Shown in pieces: positions 10,343 to 21,944 of a stretch of 29,088 nt of DNA. The DNA lies in contig JSYX01000448.1 of assembly GCA_000787465.1 (NCBI GenBank), positions 1 to 29,088 on the forward strand, written 5' to 3'. The first letter of the stretch is position 1. Each line of letters opens with the position of its first letter. Made by a program: the position numbers and the translations under genes. Below the pieces are notes generated by a model. That model worked only from the letters and a program-made list of their open reading frames with translations, was not told the DNA's origin and ran no database searches. The DNA is from Thermomucor indicae-seudaticae (lineage: Eukaryota; Mucoromycota; Mucoromycetes; Mucorales; Lichtheimiaceae).

Positions 10343-10456
10343 GGTGGATCCAGATACATATAGATTTTCTATCCCTAGAGCATGTTTAAGGGCACAAGGA
10401 AAAACAAGAGTACAATAAAAAACAAAAAAAGCGGGCAAACGGGATATTTCTTCTCA

Positions 10457-10814
10457 TTACAGCGTACGCTGTACTGATCGGCGTAGCGGCTTGCTACCGT
10501 CTGGGCTTTGGTCATCTTCAGTTGGAGAGGTAGCACTTTCGGTACTCGATGCACCGAAGCCCGAAGCAGTGTATTCCTTCAGACGTTCGCTAGTATACGC
10601 CTTGCTAAAAAGATATCCGCCAAGCGCACCTACTCAGGAAAGTCAAAAAATTACTGCGTTTCCCGCATGAGTCAAAGTAACTGCGTACATGCCGCTAGTC
10701 CAGCCCTACAGCAAGACAGACAAAAAAGGCTCAATATCTCCATTCCAAGTCAGGGCAGTAGGACATTCGTCCCAATTACCAGCCTAGTAACACTGCTCGA
10801 GGTGAATTTTGCAT
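10457..10814 (-). CDS. 74-residue single-span protein with a 17-nt microexon
   Basis: The proposed model is complement join(10457-10629, 10689-10705, 10780-10814). Phases only agree if the middle exon of 17 nt is included, with AG (10706-10707) before it and GTACGC after it. The product starts MQNSPRAVLLGWAGLAAC and continues ALGGYLFSKAYTSERLKEYT, then a polar acidic/Ser stretch and a basic end (KPLRRSVQRTL). One Gly/Ala/Leu-rich membrane helix (about 6-24) follows a short N-terminus with one Arg, which resembles small mitochondrial inner-membrane or ER proteins. No family is recognised. The gene sits in a 586-bp gap between two + strand genes and has its own TATA box about 100 bp upstream. 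The second exon and start are inferred by eye, so the model needs transcript support. Confidence 0.55.
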
Positions 10815-10915
10815 TGTCGTCTGCAGGAATGTTCGTTCAGGGTAAAAAGATACACAAGGCTCAAGGGTGGCTTAGGTAATGCAAGGCGTAAGGCATGCTT
10901 CTAAGCTGACGCTGC

Positions 10916-10922
10916 TATATAT
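10916..10922 (-). promoter_or_regulatory. TATA box in a 114-bp divergent promoter
   Basis: TATATAT lies 102 bp upstream of the minus-strand ATG (10814) and suits that gene. It ends only 6 bp before the plus-strand ATG at 10929, too close to direct transcription of that gene, whose start site must lie further upstream or be TATA-less. Confidence 0.5.
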
Positions 10923-10928
10923 GCCCAA

Positions 10929-11639
10929 ATGGTTACAGAACTCATTCTGTACTTAGAACCGTCACCTTCATCTGCACTCAGGCTTCGAGTTGAAGAGTTC
11001 TTGAAAGATACAGCGGCTAACGTATATCCAACAACAGCCACGAAATACAATTGCCATGTGTCAATGACAGGATTTTTTCAAGTCCGTGATGGCAAGACTG
11101 ACGTTAAAGATATCATTGATACACTGGATAAGAGTATAGAGCGACATAGACCAGCTATTAGAGATAGCCCCGCACCTCAGGTCAGCACAAGTCCGGTTTT
11201 GGTACGGAAGCAGCAGGCAACTGTTATCTTGAATCCTAGAGGAACGGGAGAAACTCAAGTCGTAGACCAAATGCCCGTCCATCTGTTGCTCCCCGTTTCA
11301 ACGGCGGACGTGTATCGAAACGTGGTGCAAGAGCTCGCTGAACGTTATGCTGTAGTACGTCCCAAACCGATCAATCACGTGAGTCTTGCCTATTGGGATG
11401 AACCTGAGGCGAGCATAGAGGAAACTGCGGATTGGCATGCCCGTGTCCTGCAAGATCGTATTATGGAAAACCTGTACGATGCAGCTGTGAACGCGTTCCG
11501 AGACGTCGAACAACCACCTCGGTGGGATATTGTTTTGTATAAGCGCGTTGCTTGCGGACGAAAGATCGGCCAGCCCCATCAGTTTGAAGAGAAACGTCGG
11601 TGGTATATTGTCGATAATACCGAATCCCGCAGCATTTAG
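10929..11639 (+). CDS. 2H phosphoesterase-like protein
   Basis: Single-exon gene of 236 residues. Two HxS motifs mark the 2H superfamily (LigT, cyclic phosphodiesterases): CHVSMTGFF (His43-Ser45) and INHVSLAYWDEP (His150-Ser152). Each His/Ser pair normally lines one half of the active site and acts on cyclic 2',3'-phosphates or RNA ends. The opening VTELILYLEPSP and the HVS-x-TGFF form fit fungal proteins of unknown role rather than Usb1 or tRNA ligase. The C-terminal third (FRDVEQPPRWDIVLYKR) matches the last strand of the fold. Reaction and substrate are not known. The stop codon overlaps the stop of the convergent ARMC7 gene by 4 bp. Confidence 0.78.
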   Translation: MVTELILYLEPSPSSALRLRVEEFLKDTAANVYPTTATKYNCHVSMTGFFQVRDGKTDVKDIIDTLDKSIERHRPAIRDSPAPQVSTSPVLVRKQQATVILNPRGTGETQVVDQMPVHLLLPVSTADVYRNVVQELAERYAVVRPKPINHVSLAYWDEPEASIEETADWHARVLQDRIMENLYDAAVNAFRDVEQPPRWDIVLYKRVACGRKIGQPHQFEEKRRWYIVDNTESRSI

Positions 11640-12442
11640 CGGCCGTGATAATAATCTTCAAGGAATAAAGTCGCCATCGTGCTGACTTGTTTGTGGGCCC
11701 GATCTGCTTGGAGTTCGTACAAGCGTCGTTTTAAAGAATCGGTCAGGATCACTAAGAAGTAGGTGAGTCTGTTGTCCACCACGACAGCAGATGCACGCTG
11801 CGTTATTACTTTTCTCAGAACCAGGATCCACTAGAAACATCAGGGTCGTCATCGCATTAAGTACGGTGTCATCGGTACGAGCGGATGTCTCTTCAAACAG
11901 CGGTGCAGTGATTGATACTAGGTGACGCGGTTCAGACAAAATATAGTCGCGATGCTGAGGGTCTGTTTGTTGGCTATGGTGAGCAAACAATTATGGAAAG
12001 GTTTGCCTGCGCGGTGATTGGCTTACCGAGGCAGATATTGGCGAGACCTCCCATACCAAACTCTTTAAGCTGTGTATCTCTGCAAGTCACTGCTCCTGTC
12101 GACAGCCCTTTTCGTCAGCTGGTCAAACTTGTTCAATTGGCATATTTCTCTTTCTTCTATGTCTTACCAAGAAACAAATCAACTGCATTCACTTGCCATA
12201 ACCAATCGTAATTGATGGGATCGTACGCGAAATTTGCTAGATTTGCCAACACTTGCTGCTTTGCCTCTGATGCAATTTGGTTAGCAGCGAATCAGTGATC
12301 CAGCTGTGATCTGTGTCGTATTTTGCAAACCACCTAAACTATTAGTTGTCTGATATTCTTGCACCAGTCTGCCAAGATGTTCGAGACGATCTGTCCCGGA
12401 CTGTCCGCGTCGTCTAGCAATGTACTTTTTACTCTGGAACAT
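11636..12442 (-). CDS. ARMC7: Armadillo-repeat protein, ARMC7 homologue
   Basis: The model is complement join(11636-11751, 11810-11962, 12027-12095, 12168-12266, 12334-12442), giving 181 residues; animal ARMC7 is about 198. All four introns are GT..AG (58, 64, 72 and 67 bp) and keep frame. Matches to ARMC7 are strong: [18 protein letters not shown], then [50 protein letters not shown] and a final [10 protein letters not shown]. The fold should be a short stack of armadillo helices that binds other proteins. Animal ARMC7 has been linked to spliceosomal proteins; a role in the fungus is inference. The gene is divergent from the PPR gene across 232 bp and convergent with the 2H gene. Confidence 0.88.
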
Positions 12443-12537
12443 GATCTGTGGGCGATTGAACAAGAAAGCAGGACTGACTCGGACGACTGCAATTGAGAAT
12501 AGGCAAAGAAGGCACAAGCAAAACGAGGATGGAAAAT

Positions 12538-12544
12538 TATAAAA
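12538..12544 (+). promoter_or_regulatory. TATA-like box between ARMC7 and PPR genes
   Basis: TATAAAA reads on the + strand, 131 bp before the PPR ATG at 12675. The whole 232-bp gap (12443-12674) must serve both divergent genes. Confidence 0.45.
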
Positions 12545-12674
12545 CGTCTTGATCTTTTTTCTGTGCCTTTCGTAAGCAGTGAAGCTGAGGTGCTATCGAA
12601 GCAAGAATTTTTTTCTTCTTTTGCAGTTCAACCGGGTCAAAGACCAGCAAAGTCTCTCGCCTTTCTTGTCAGCC

Positions 12675-14549
12675 ATGTTCCGGCATTCCTCGCTGTTGCT
12701 ACGTAGCTTTCGTCTTGCTCGAATAACACCATTGCCTACTGTCAGTAGTGAATTATTTCGTGTTTCGATCGGTTGACCCTAAATGTTTTTCGCTAGTCAG
12801 GGCACGGCCAAACAAACTGCTGCACGGATTTTGCGTTGAAATCTTTTGCATACAGCACAACAAGAAAAAAGAATGCGACGAATGCAGCGCAGAGAAATGA
12901 AGAGTATCTGCAGCGACGGCTAGCACTACGCAAAAGAATAAATGAGAAAATGCAAATCACACTGGACATGGCGGTAGTCAAGAATTTGAGCGCGCGCGAA
13001 ACTCTAAACGTGATACTGGATCTCGGTCGAAGACTGACAGAACGGCGCATCGACTTTGATGCCGAAACATATGAAATGCTCCTTAGTGCTTATTCAAAGG
13101 CTGGCATGCGGCACAAAGTCTTGCCGTTATTGCAAGAGATGGCAGACAAAGGCATTATTCCTACGCAAAGCTTTTTCCACAAATCTTTACAAGTATGAAT
13201 TGACTTCACCTCGAAATCTACGGGAACCTGACTAACGTCAAGTGGTTAACAAACGTACAAACAGCTGGCTGCTCGGTTCGGTGACGCGCCTTTGCAAGCC
13301 CTGATTCTGGAAGCTATGAAACACTTTGGCGTCGAAAAGATCTCGTCGACTTACCGTTATTTGCTTTATTGCATGCGGAACAATGGGGAATGCGAGCGGT
13401 TGGTGGATACGCTGGATAAAATGGAAAAGGAAGGGATTAAGCCAATATTATATGATTATCTTTACGCGATCGACATGTGTACGCATTACAATCATCCTGA
13501 ACTCGCTTACCAGTATCTGCGAAAAGCTGAGAAACTGGACACGTTTTCAGCTCGGGACCAGTTTCTGTATATGAGAGTATTGCGATGCGCTGCGCTCAAT
13601 GATGCTGTAAGTTGATCCCGTCTCTCTATTAGTCCGATGGATCTTTGTCTAAACTTAATATCGATATCAGTATGACGTTGTGAAAGAGACATGGTACGCC
13701 GCTGTTGTAAAAAGAAACATGGAACCTGACGAGGGTATCTGCCAACATGTCCTGCATATAGCAGCAAAACATGACGATCCAGAACTTGGAAGCCACGCCT
13801 TTCGTCTACTTGGAAAGATGGGATATCCGTATCGAGAGCCACATGTGATACCGTTGTTGGAAGTGTTTGCTTCTAGGCGCCAATGGAAAAATGCGTTCCG
13901 GCTATTTATCACGATGCGCAACGCCGGTCTGAAGCCATCCAGGGCGACTGCGAAAGCAGTCGTCCGGTTTTTGAATGAGGATCGCAATGCGGCTCGGCTA
14001 GCATTCGCTGTTTTGGAAGAGTTGCATCTGGAGAATGCCGCAGATATTGCAGCCGTCAATTTAGTTCTTCATGGTTTGGCGCATGACCCAGACCCCCAAA
14101 TAGCAAACCAAGCGTTCGAGAAGGTCAAAACGTGGGGGTTAGAGTTGAACATTGAGACGATTGATGCCGTATTAGACGCATGCATCTTAAACAAAGATGC
14201 TGCTAGAGGGATTCAAGTGTTTGAGTCTTACATCCCCGCCAAGTTCGAGCCAACAGTAACAACGTTGAGCAAAATGGTTACGTTAATGTGTACCCAAGAC
14301 AACTACGAAGATGCATTTGTATACTTGGAAAAGATGAAGTCAGCAAGAATGATACCCCTTCGCGGCTGTTATTATCGATTGGTGAAAAGACTTGCAAGCG
14401 CAAATGATCCACGATTGCAAGCAGCGCTTGAAGAAATGCAAGCTTGTGGCTACGAAATAACCAATTTCCTGCAAGGCCATTTGAAGAAGCACAGACAAAA
14501 CGTGCCATCGGTTCAAGAAAGCGCAAAGGTGGCGAGTCTTTCAGTGTAA
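12675..14549 (+). CDS. Pentatricopeptide-repeat (PPR) protein, probably mitochondrial
   Basis: The model is join(12675-12744, 12801-13192, 13265-13606, 13671-14549), giving 560 residues; introns are 56, 72 and 64 bp. The N-terminus (MFRHSSLLLRSFRLARITPL) is Arg/Ser/Leu-rich without acids, a typical mitochondrial presequence. It is followed by a basic helical segment. PPR units are visible as paired helices with the consensus YxxLLxxYxKxGxxxxAxxLxxxMxxxGIxP: YEMLLSAYSKAGMRHKVLPL, YRYLLYCMRNNGECERLV with MEKEGIKP, AFRLFITMRNAGLKP, and LSKMVTLMCTQDNYEDAFVY with MKSARMIP. Such proteins bind organelle RNA and act in processing, stability or translation. The architecture resembles fungal Ccm1-like factors, but the target is unknown. 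Its start is chosen because the upstream in-frame codons hold no presequence-like Met. Confidence 0.85.
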
Positions 14550-14804
14550 AATAGATGGATAATCCGACAGACTTGTACATATGTATCCCCTTCCCTTTTA
14601 CTTAAAACTATTTCGTTTATCATAGGCATTTGCATACCTGTCTAAAGTCGTTCAAGCACTAGCCGTAACAGCACCCTTGACTTTTATTGCGTGTACAACT
14701 ACGCTTCTTTTTCTTGATAGAATACATCATATATGGCTGGTGTCGAAGCCGTAGTGCAACCAAAAAATTCGTCTATCGGAGAGCATAGGGCATAGACAAC
14801 CGGG

Positions 14805-17800
14805 ATGTCAAGCACTCATAATGTTACGCCGGCCAGCACCATTACGAGGCATAGATTTGCCGAGGTTCATCAGGCTTGCGCCGCAGCATCAGGCGAAGCG
14901 TTATGGACAACTCTAGAGAACAGCAAACTGTCCGTAATTGCCACATCGAACGTTTGCGACAAGATCATCAAGAATGTGAACAGTCATCGACTTTCATTGC
15001 TAAAAGCGATTACGAATCTGCAAAATTTGCTATTGTCTTGCAAAGATGATCTCAAGACGAGCGTCTACCTGCGCACCATTACGTTACTGCTGCAAAGTTT
15101 CGCTGCTCATGGCGAGTGGCCGGAAAATGTCGTGTTCCAGGCTGATCATTCAGTTCAGGGCGTGCTGCACCCTTTTATCGCCATTAGTCGGCAGCGACCA
15201 GAGCTGTACGACGATATCTTTTTCGAAGTCGAGTTTTTGCTGGATGGATACGACGAGACGTACGAAAACGATTTGATGGATATCATGAGCAGCTTTTTCA
15301 ATCATGTTTTGCTCACGGCTGAGACGGATAAGCGAACAGCGCTTTTGGCTCGACTCGCCAAAGTGGATCTGGATCCTGATCTGCGCGGGCAGATTTATTA
15401 CTACCTGACAGAAGTCATGCTGCATCAATTCCCTACTCAGAGAGATGTTTCTGCCTATTTTCAGCTTGCCGATGTCATGATTACTGTCTTTTCCACGACA
15501 GACTTGCCAGATGAGGAGCTTTGCCCGCTCGCAACAAGTTTGTTCTATCAGCTCTTGTGCCGCGCTTGTAATTCGGCTACGTATCAGCGACCAACGTTGC
15601 CCTATCTTCAGCGGTTGCAGACGGTCTCGGCGAAATGTCGCAGAGGAAGTGACGCCCGTTTGGCTTCGTCTCATTTTCATATCGTTTGGACTGCTTTGTC
15701 GTACCTATTATTGACTGCGCAGACGGTATACGACCAAAACATCCTGTTGTCGCTTATGCTGGACTGTATCCGGTCCGGACCTCAATCAAACCAGAACATT
15801 ATCTTGGTTGCCATATTACCGCTTTTCCAGACATGGGCGGAAGCAACAGACGAGGACAGTCGCAAGTCAATGGTCATGCAGCTCTTAGAATTCATTGATA
15901 ATCAGTCAACGACGGCGTCCAATGAAGATACCGCAAATGTCATTGACAGCGTAAGTCCCGGCTGTATTCAACGCAAAATATATTCTTTTCTAAATATACA
16001 ATGATAGATTAAGGAAGAAACGTCGACGTACGAGATATCCGGCGTGCTGGCTCATATGATACAGTACATACGCAACCTTGTCCGTGGAAAGTCAGTAAGC
16101 AATGAGACACCCATAAATACGGCTTCGGTACTCTGTGCGTTACTGTTCAGCGCACCTGACGTTTTCAGCACTGAGCCAAGTACGCGCCATGACGCTTTGA
16201 ACCGTGTTGCTGCACTTGCATCTGTGCCGCATGCAGGCACGAGCTACAAGTTCCCCGTATTCCTTCTTTTGCTTTACGTCTTACGCCAAAGCAACCTCCC
16301 AAGTCAGACCTTCTTGCACATCCTGTATTCTGTGATGCCTTCCCTTGTTGATCCGAATGATCCTACGACAACGGCCAAGATCCTACAGCTTATCCACCCC
16401 TTGATGTACTCGGGTCATACTATGCAGATACGCAACACGTCGATGGCCAGTGTCGGATACCGAGTGCTCGTCAAAATATATGAACAACAACCTCGCGCGT
16501 GGCAGGAGTTGAAAAAATTCATGACGAACTGGATTCTTTCACGCAAATCCGTTAGCTATGTAACGGACGACAAGACTGCTATCCAGATGGAAATCGTGGT
16601 CCTGACAAGTATGCGTGACCTGTGCAGAACGCGAGCACGCGAAACTGCCCAAGATATCCTGCCCATGCTGGTATCTTTGCTGCAGTCATGCAAGAACCTC
16701 AGCGTTTCGTCCATGGCGATCATTGTTGAGGCAGTGTGTGCGTGTGTCGAGGCGGGCTTAGCGGAGCCAAGGCCCATATGGAACGTAGCTGTGAGTTATA
16801 TCGCGGAATATGCAATGACTTGTGACCAGAACGAAGTGGCTATATTATGGGAAAAGCTGGGATGCTTCTTTGCAATTGTTGGTGACAAGGATGAAGGTAA
16901 ATCATACAACTTATCCGTAAAAGGAGTGTTTTCCTCGATCATCTGAGCGTCGTATTGTAGTGTCCGAACCATACATTGAGTTCAAGAGCAATGTCTTGAA
17001 CAATTTCCTGGCCCCCCTGATGTACTCTGAAAACGAAAGGGTCAAAAGCGCGGCGCTATCTGCTTTGTCTCATTTTCCAGCCGTGGACATCCTTCCGTTA
17101 CTGCCCGAGAAGGCCAAAGAGTTCACGGATATCATCATTGCTTCACCAACTAGATCATACGCAGAGGTTCTTGTGCAACTTCTTTCACATGAGCTGGACC
17201 ATATGCGTCGAGGGTTATTTGCAGAAGAAGCACCAACAAAACGTACCGAAGAAGAGCTGACTATGCCGCAGCAGAGGTCGATTAGCGTCCTGAGCGAGAA
17301 AGAGCACCGCATTGGCAACCAGTTTGTCACTGAATGGGAACAAGCACGGACGGCACCAGGACTTCGTGCTGGCCATATGTTTGCTGTGCTTCATGCGGCA
17401 AATGGACACATGACGGACAAGCACTCGACAGCAGAGACCATGAACAAGACAAAGTGGTATCGCTGCATGACGACATCGATTGCTGATATCACGTTGACGG
17501 ACCACTTGCTTATACGGGTCTCATCACTCGGTGGCTGGACGTCCTTGTTCCAGACCGCATTAGGCTCGGATGAAGCATCTATCGAAGCCAAAAGCACTGG
17601 ACTCTTGAAAGATCTTTTGGGACGTCTGGAAAAGAGCACAGTACCAGGAATGACTTGCAATATCTTTCTGGCGCTTGCTGGACTTGTCATTGCGACCCAC
17701 AGGACGATACCTTCGTTTGGCGTTTCTTGTGCCAAGCAAGTGATCGATGTTATTTATTCAAAATATCTTTCAACGGCCGAAGGAACTGTGCAGAAATCGA

Positions 17801-20387
17801 CATTGTTTATGAGCGAAGAGGTCCAGTTTGCGGTCTATTTCAGCCTGGGACATATGGCGGCTTGCATCGTGACCAACGAAAAGAAAGTTGGGGAAGTGTT
17901 GAATACGCTTCTGGACAGTGTTCTGGATGGGCAGGTCGGGCGCGCTCTAGATTCAAATGTGGACCTGATTCAGTTTGCAAAAGGATATGCTGCTGGTCAT
18001 TTGACAGCTGCGCTTGCTACGTGGCCTACGAAGACGCCAGGCGTTGCAGCGATGGCTGAAAACGGTCTACATAGCCTGTTGGACTACTGCAATGCTGCGA
18101 ATCAGCAAATTTCAGATAGTAAAGCGCTTGGAATTATGGTGGGCTGGGCGTCCAGGATACGGCAGAAAGATATGCAGGAGGTGTATTGGTTTGCACGAGA
18201 GACGTTAAAACTCTACCTTGAACGCTCCAGTAACATCAACATGGGCATTCTCTTGGGTGCGTGCTGGGTATGCGCCTATGGTGCACTTACTGACGACGGA
18301 GAAGTTGATGAGGAATGCGCCAATATAGTGGAAAACGCGGCGGTGATGGCAACGAAAGATGTAAGTTTAGTCATCGAGCCATTGATATTTCACAGTGCTT
18401 TCAGCTGACACGCTACGTACAAGATTCGCCTAACGCCTCACTTGTACCATTTCACGACGGCCGTTGCATGGCTTTATCGTCTTCGTCTGATAGCTAGTGA
18501 CAGAGAAACCGAAGCGTCCGAAGACTATCGCAGACTGATCAACCAAGAGACACTCAAGATAGAACGGAGCGAGGGATCTGGCGTTATTCCATCTCTATTT
18601 GCACTTGCAAATCTGCTGGGTGTCGACTTTCTGGAAACGGTACCGGACACAGAACGGTTGATGCTAGAATGGCACAAATATAGCGCATCAGCGCGAGAAG
18701 ACGCTCTTGATATCCTAACGTCAATGGCTGGTCTGGTCGCCGCAAGCGCAGGGCCCGCGTTTGGAAACCTAAAGACGAGTCGGATCACGGCGGCTTTGTG
18801 CGGTAAACTTGTACAAAGAGCAAGCGCATTCCGGGCTGCGAGCATTCTTGAGCAGAAAGGAGCCAAGGACAGTGCGCTTTCCGGAAGCAGTCCGCTGTTG
18901 CTAAATCCTTCCACCGAGCCAAAATCGTATGCTCGACTAAACAATAATACGAGTTATCTGCGAGCTGTGTTTGACAGTATGACCCGTATAGCAGCCGACG
19001 TGGCCCCTTCAACTGCATGTCTCGATCTATTTTTGACAAGTCTTCGTGACACGCCGGGACCTTTGCCTCCCGTGAACTGGTTTCAATTGCTGAGAGACAT
19101 TTCCAAGATATCCAGTGACCTGCGTGCAAAGTGTATTCGATTCGCCAGCAGCCACGCCAATACGTCAACGTCGTTAACAGAGTTCATTATCTCTCAGCTT
19201 GTGGGTGAAACCGTCAGTGATCTCAAAGTTCAGAGACTGCTTGCGAGCGATTCTGGCCTTGGCAAAGTCCTAGAACTGAGTGGACTGCCGAACCGGAAGG
19301 TTCAAGCGACTGAATACAAGCGTCGCGGCATGAGCGCAGTGACCAAGAAAAGCAGCATCTCTCACGTTCGCTGCATTGAAATATTGGAAATCTATATCAA
19401 GTCACTGAAAACCTCGCCCATTGAGTTAAAGGTACAGTTGGTTTCTTCCTTTTTTGGGATTACGGAAACTAACAGTAAAGAGTAGTTGACAGCCTTGACA
19501 ACCCTTTGCGACCACCTGCCGCCACTTCAGGAGCACGTAACTGACGAGCAGAAAGCTGACTTGATACAGACTTTGCGCGATATCACGCTGTTCAACGTGA
19601 CGCTGCCACTGATGAAGAGCGATCCACTGACCTTGCGAGATACAAGGTTCGTCCCTCTGATACAAAAGGCTGTGAGATGTAGTGTCACCAGCAAAGAGCA
19701 GTTGGAAATTCCAATCACAAGCGAAAATTCCTATGCCCTCACGGCCGCACTAGCAGAGATGTACAAGCTGAAGCGGGCGCCACCACCGCAATGGACCATT
19801 GATATTGTCCGTGAACTAATAGTGCAGAAAGTCTGCGATCCAGCCACTTGGACTCAAGTGTCACAGGCAATTCTTCACTGCGATGACGGAAAGTTCGCTT
19901 GGGTGGTGCGATTATTGGACATATTTATTGTGATAGGCAGCGATAAATCATTGAGAAATGGAGGAGCTCTGAGTCTTTTGCAAGTGGCTTCTGTGGGTTT
20001 ACATCAGATACTCTCTGCTTTGTGGTGGTGGCCACAGGGTCTTCCAGATGCAGACCCATCGGTCGATCTTTTCTTCGACACAAGTTACATGTTATCTTTT
20101 GTTGTCTCGCTCGCCAGCCAATCCCCACAAGAGCAGCAACAGGTATGCTTATCTAAAATCCGTAATCTAATATTTGGACTGTCTACTCACCTGATTGTGG
20201 GATCAAGATAATTAAACGCGTCATCAATATCCTAAAACTCATTGAAACTCTGCAAGGCGCGGCAAAGAAGGACCTACAGACCCTTTTCACACAAGTCATC
20301 AAGGACATACCAAAAGAAGCAGTAACAACCCAACTGAGCGAGGAGCAACTGGCACGTTTGACCATGCAGCATACAAGAAGCGAGTGA
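14805..20387 (+). CDS. FOCAD: Focadhesin/RST1 homologue (large HEAT/ARM-repeat protein)
   Basis: The model is join(14805-15950, 16008-16896, 16961-18360, 18424-19431, 19486-20142, 20208-20387), giving 1759 residues; human FOCAD is about 1801 and plant RST1 about 1841. All five introns are short GT..AG and in phase. The protein is helical throughout, consistent with alpha-solenoid repeats and the DUF3730 family. Similar landmarks to FOCAD occur in the same order: a block around FPVFLLLLYVLRQSNL, the RDLCRTRARETAQDILPML region, EWEQARTAPGLRAGHM (about 805-820) and PPVNWFQLLRDI (about 1360). FOCAD and RST1 are cytosolic and stabilise or bridge the SKI complex for mRNA decay by the exosome. That role here is inference from family knowledge. 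The 3' end is 49 bp from the convergent helicase stop. Confidence 0.85.
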
Positions 20388-20436
20388 TTAGTGTCACCAT
20401 CTTCCTTTTTAGAGGCGTAATACATTTTTTTCGTAT

Positions 20437-21777
20437 TTATTGTACGTACTCGTAATGTTCCAAATCAGCACCAGTCAAGTTATACATGGTTCGCATCATA
20501 TCTTCGGCGCGACCTTTTTCTTGGATTAAAGTAAAGACCTTTCCTTGTTTAAATCCATGTGGACCCAAACGTCCGGTTCGACCAGCCATGTGTAGGTATC
20601 CCGTCGGAGAGGAAGGTCGACCCAAAATAAAAACATGCGATACATCATGTATGTCCATGCCTCTCGCAGAAAATTCAGTAGCGATCCACAAGGTGGAAGT
20701 CTCGGTCTTGTGTTCATGATAGTCTCGGATATCACGAGCACGGACACTATATTTTGCAAGTTCTCTGGCAACTTCGTTCGTGCTGATGGCTGTATTAATG
20801 AACAGGATACCATTGTGGACAGGTTCAAGTTCCATCAGGGTTGCGATGCTCTCGATCATGCGTTCATCCGTTACTGGGATATCCTCTACTGCATCGGCTT
20901 GTGTAAGTTGACGACCATCCTGCGCCTTTTCCAGTGTCAGACGTATGTTTCGTATCTCTTCATGTGAGACCAGCAGGCAGTAGTGTTTGGTATGGCTATT
21001 AGCGACTGATGACTTTGCGATATCGACAAATATCGGATCTTGCACCCATCCTTTGGAGGCAAGCCAGAACCGCAGAGGCCGATTGAGTGTTGCGGAGGCG
21101 GCAATGATTTGAGGTTTAGGCTGTTGCTGGCGTGCCAGGAGTTTCTCGACGAGTATCTGAGTTGGCTTTGGATGGTGTTGCCGCTTCTTTATCTCGCGCA
21201 GGGTGGCGTACCTCTTTGGCAGACGTAGAGCCTGGTCCGCTTCGTCGAGAACAATGCAATCAGGATTCAGCGCGTCAATGTTATCCAACAGTCGCCCTGG
21301 CGTGCTGACGATCGTTCGGGCCATGTCTGTAATGTTATTATCCTGGACATGCTCAGCAGGGCCGTCGTATAATGCTTTAATCCATTGGCTGATTTGTACA
21401 ACGAGATCCTGGTTGGGTGCAATGTACAATGACTGCCCTGTTTGTTGCGAGCTCGTTGCCGCCATTCTCGATGCCAATGCAATGGCAAGTCCCATGGATT
21501 TTCCTGTCCCTGTACGATCACGCAAAAGAAGATCGGAACCGGTCCGGATCACATTGAGAAACTGTTTTTGTGCATCGGTAGGCCGCTCCACGTGAAACTT
21601 TGTTTGCAGATTTTGACGCACAGAAGCTGGAATGCCTAATTGCTACAAGATCCCTCGTACATGAGTATTGCTACTGCCAAATATAGATGGTAAAAAAGAA
21701 AGAAAATGAACCTCAAAAGAAGAGTATAAGCGTTTGAAACCGACGTGCCTCGGACAAGGTTTCACGAAGAATGGCAT
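20437..21777 (-). CDS. DEAD-box RNA helicase, probably mitochondrial
   Basis: The proposed model is complement join(20437-21642, 21712-21777), giving 423 residues. Helicase motifs in order are the Q motif (RPTDAQKQ), motif I (RTGTGKS, about 65-71), Ib (TPGRLL), II (VLDEADQAL), III (SATLN), V (TEFSARGMDIHDV) and VI (HMAGRTGRLG), so both RecA lobes and the catalytic residues are present. The short first exon encodes MPFFVKPCPRHVGFKRLYSS, a basic presequence-like N-terminus. Together with the compact size this points to a mitochondrial helicase of the Mrh4/DDX28 kind, which assists mitoribosome assembly. The first exon is uncertain: the intron (21643-21711) uses a poor donor (GTTCAT), although it removes the in-frame TAG at 21643-21645. 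The helicase core itself is secure. Confidence 0.87.
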
Positions 21778-21937
21778 GGAAACAAGAAACAAAAAGAGTG
21801 CCCTGTTGGTCGAGCGAGCTGAGTTCCTGGCCCTCCGACGGTTCGCCTGTTCACGAACGTTGCTCACAGCAGCGACTGTAAACTTCAGTCTCCAGCAATG
21901 TTACCGGCGTTCTGGACAAATACGACTTGAAGGGCCA

Positions 21938-21944
21938 TATATAT
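21938..21944 (-). promoter_or_regulatory. TATA box of the helicase gene
   Basis: ATATATA on the minus strand lies about 160 bp before the proposed ATG (21777) and is A/T-rich on its 5' side. Confidence 0.45.

Noticed and set aside
10508..10879. Plus-strand ORF of 123 codons
   Set aside because: It lies over the minus-strand microexon gene, has no domain, and its sequence is explained as a shadow of that gene and its introns.
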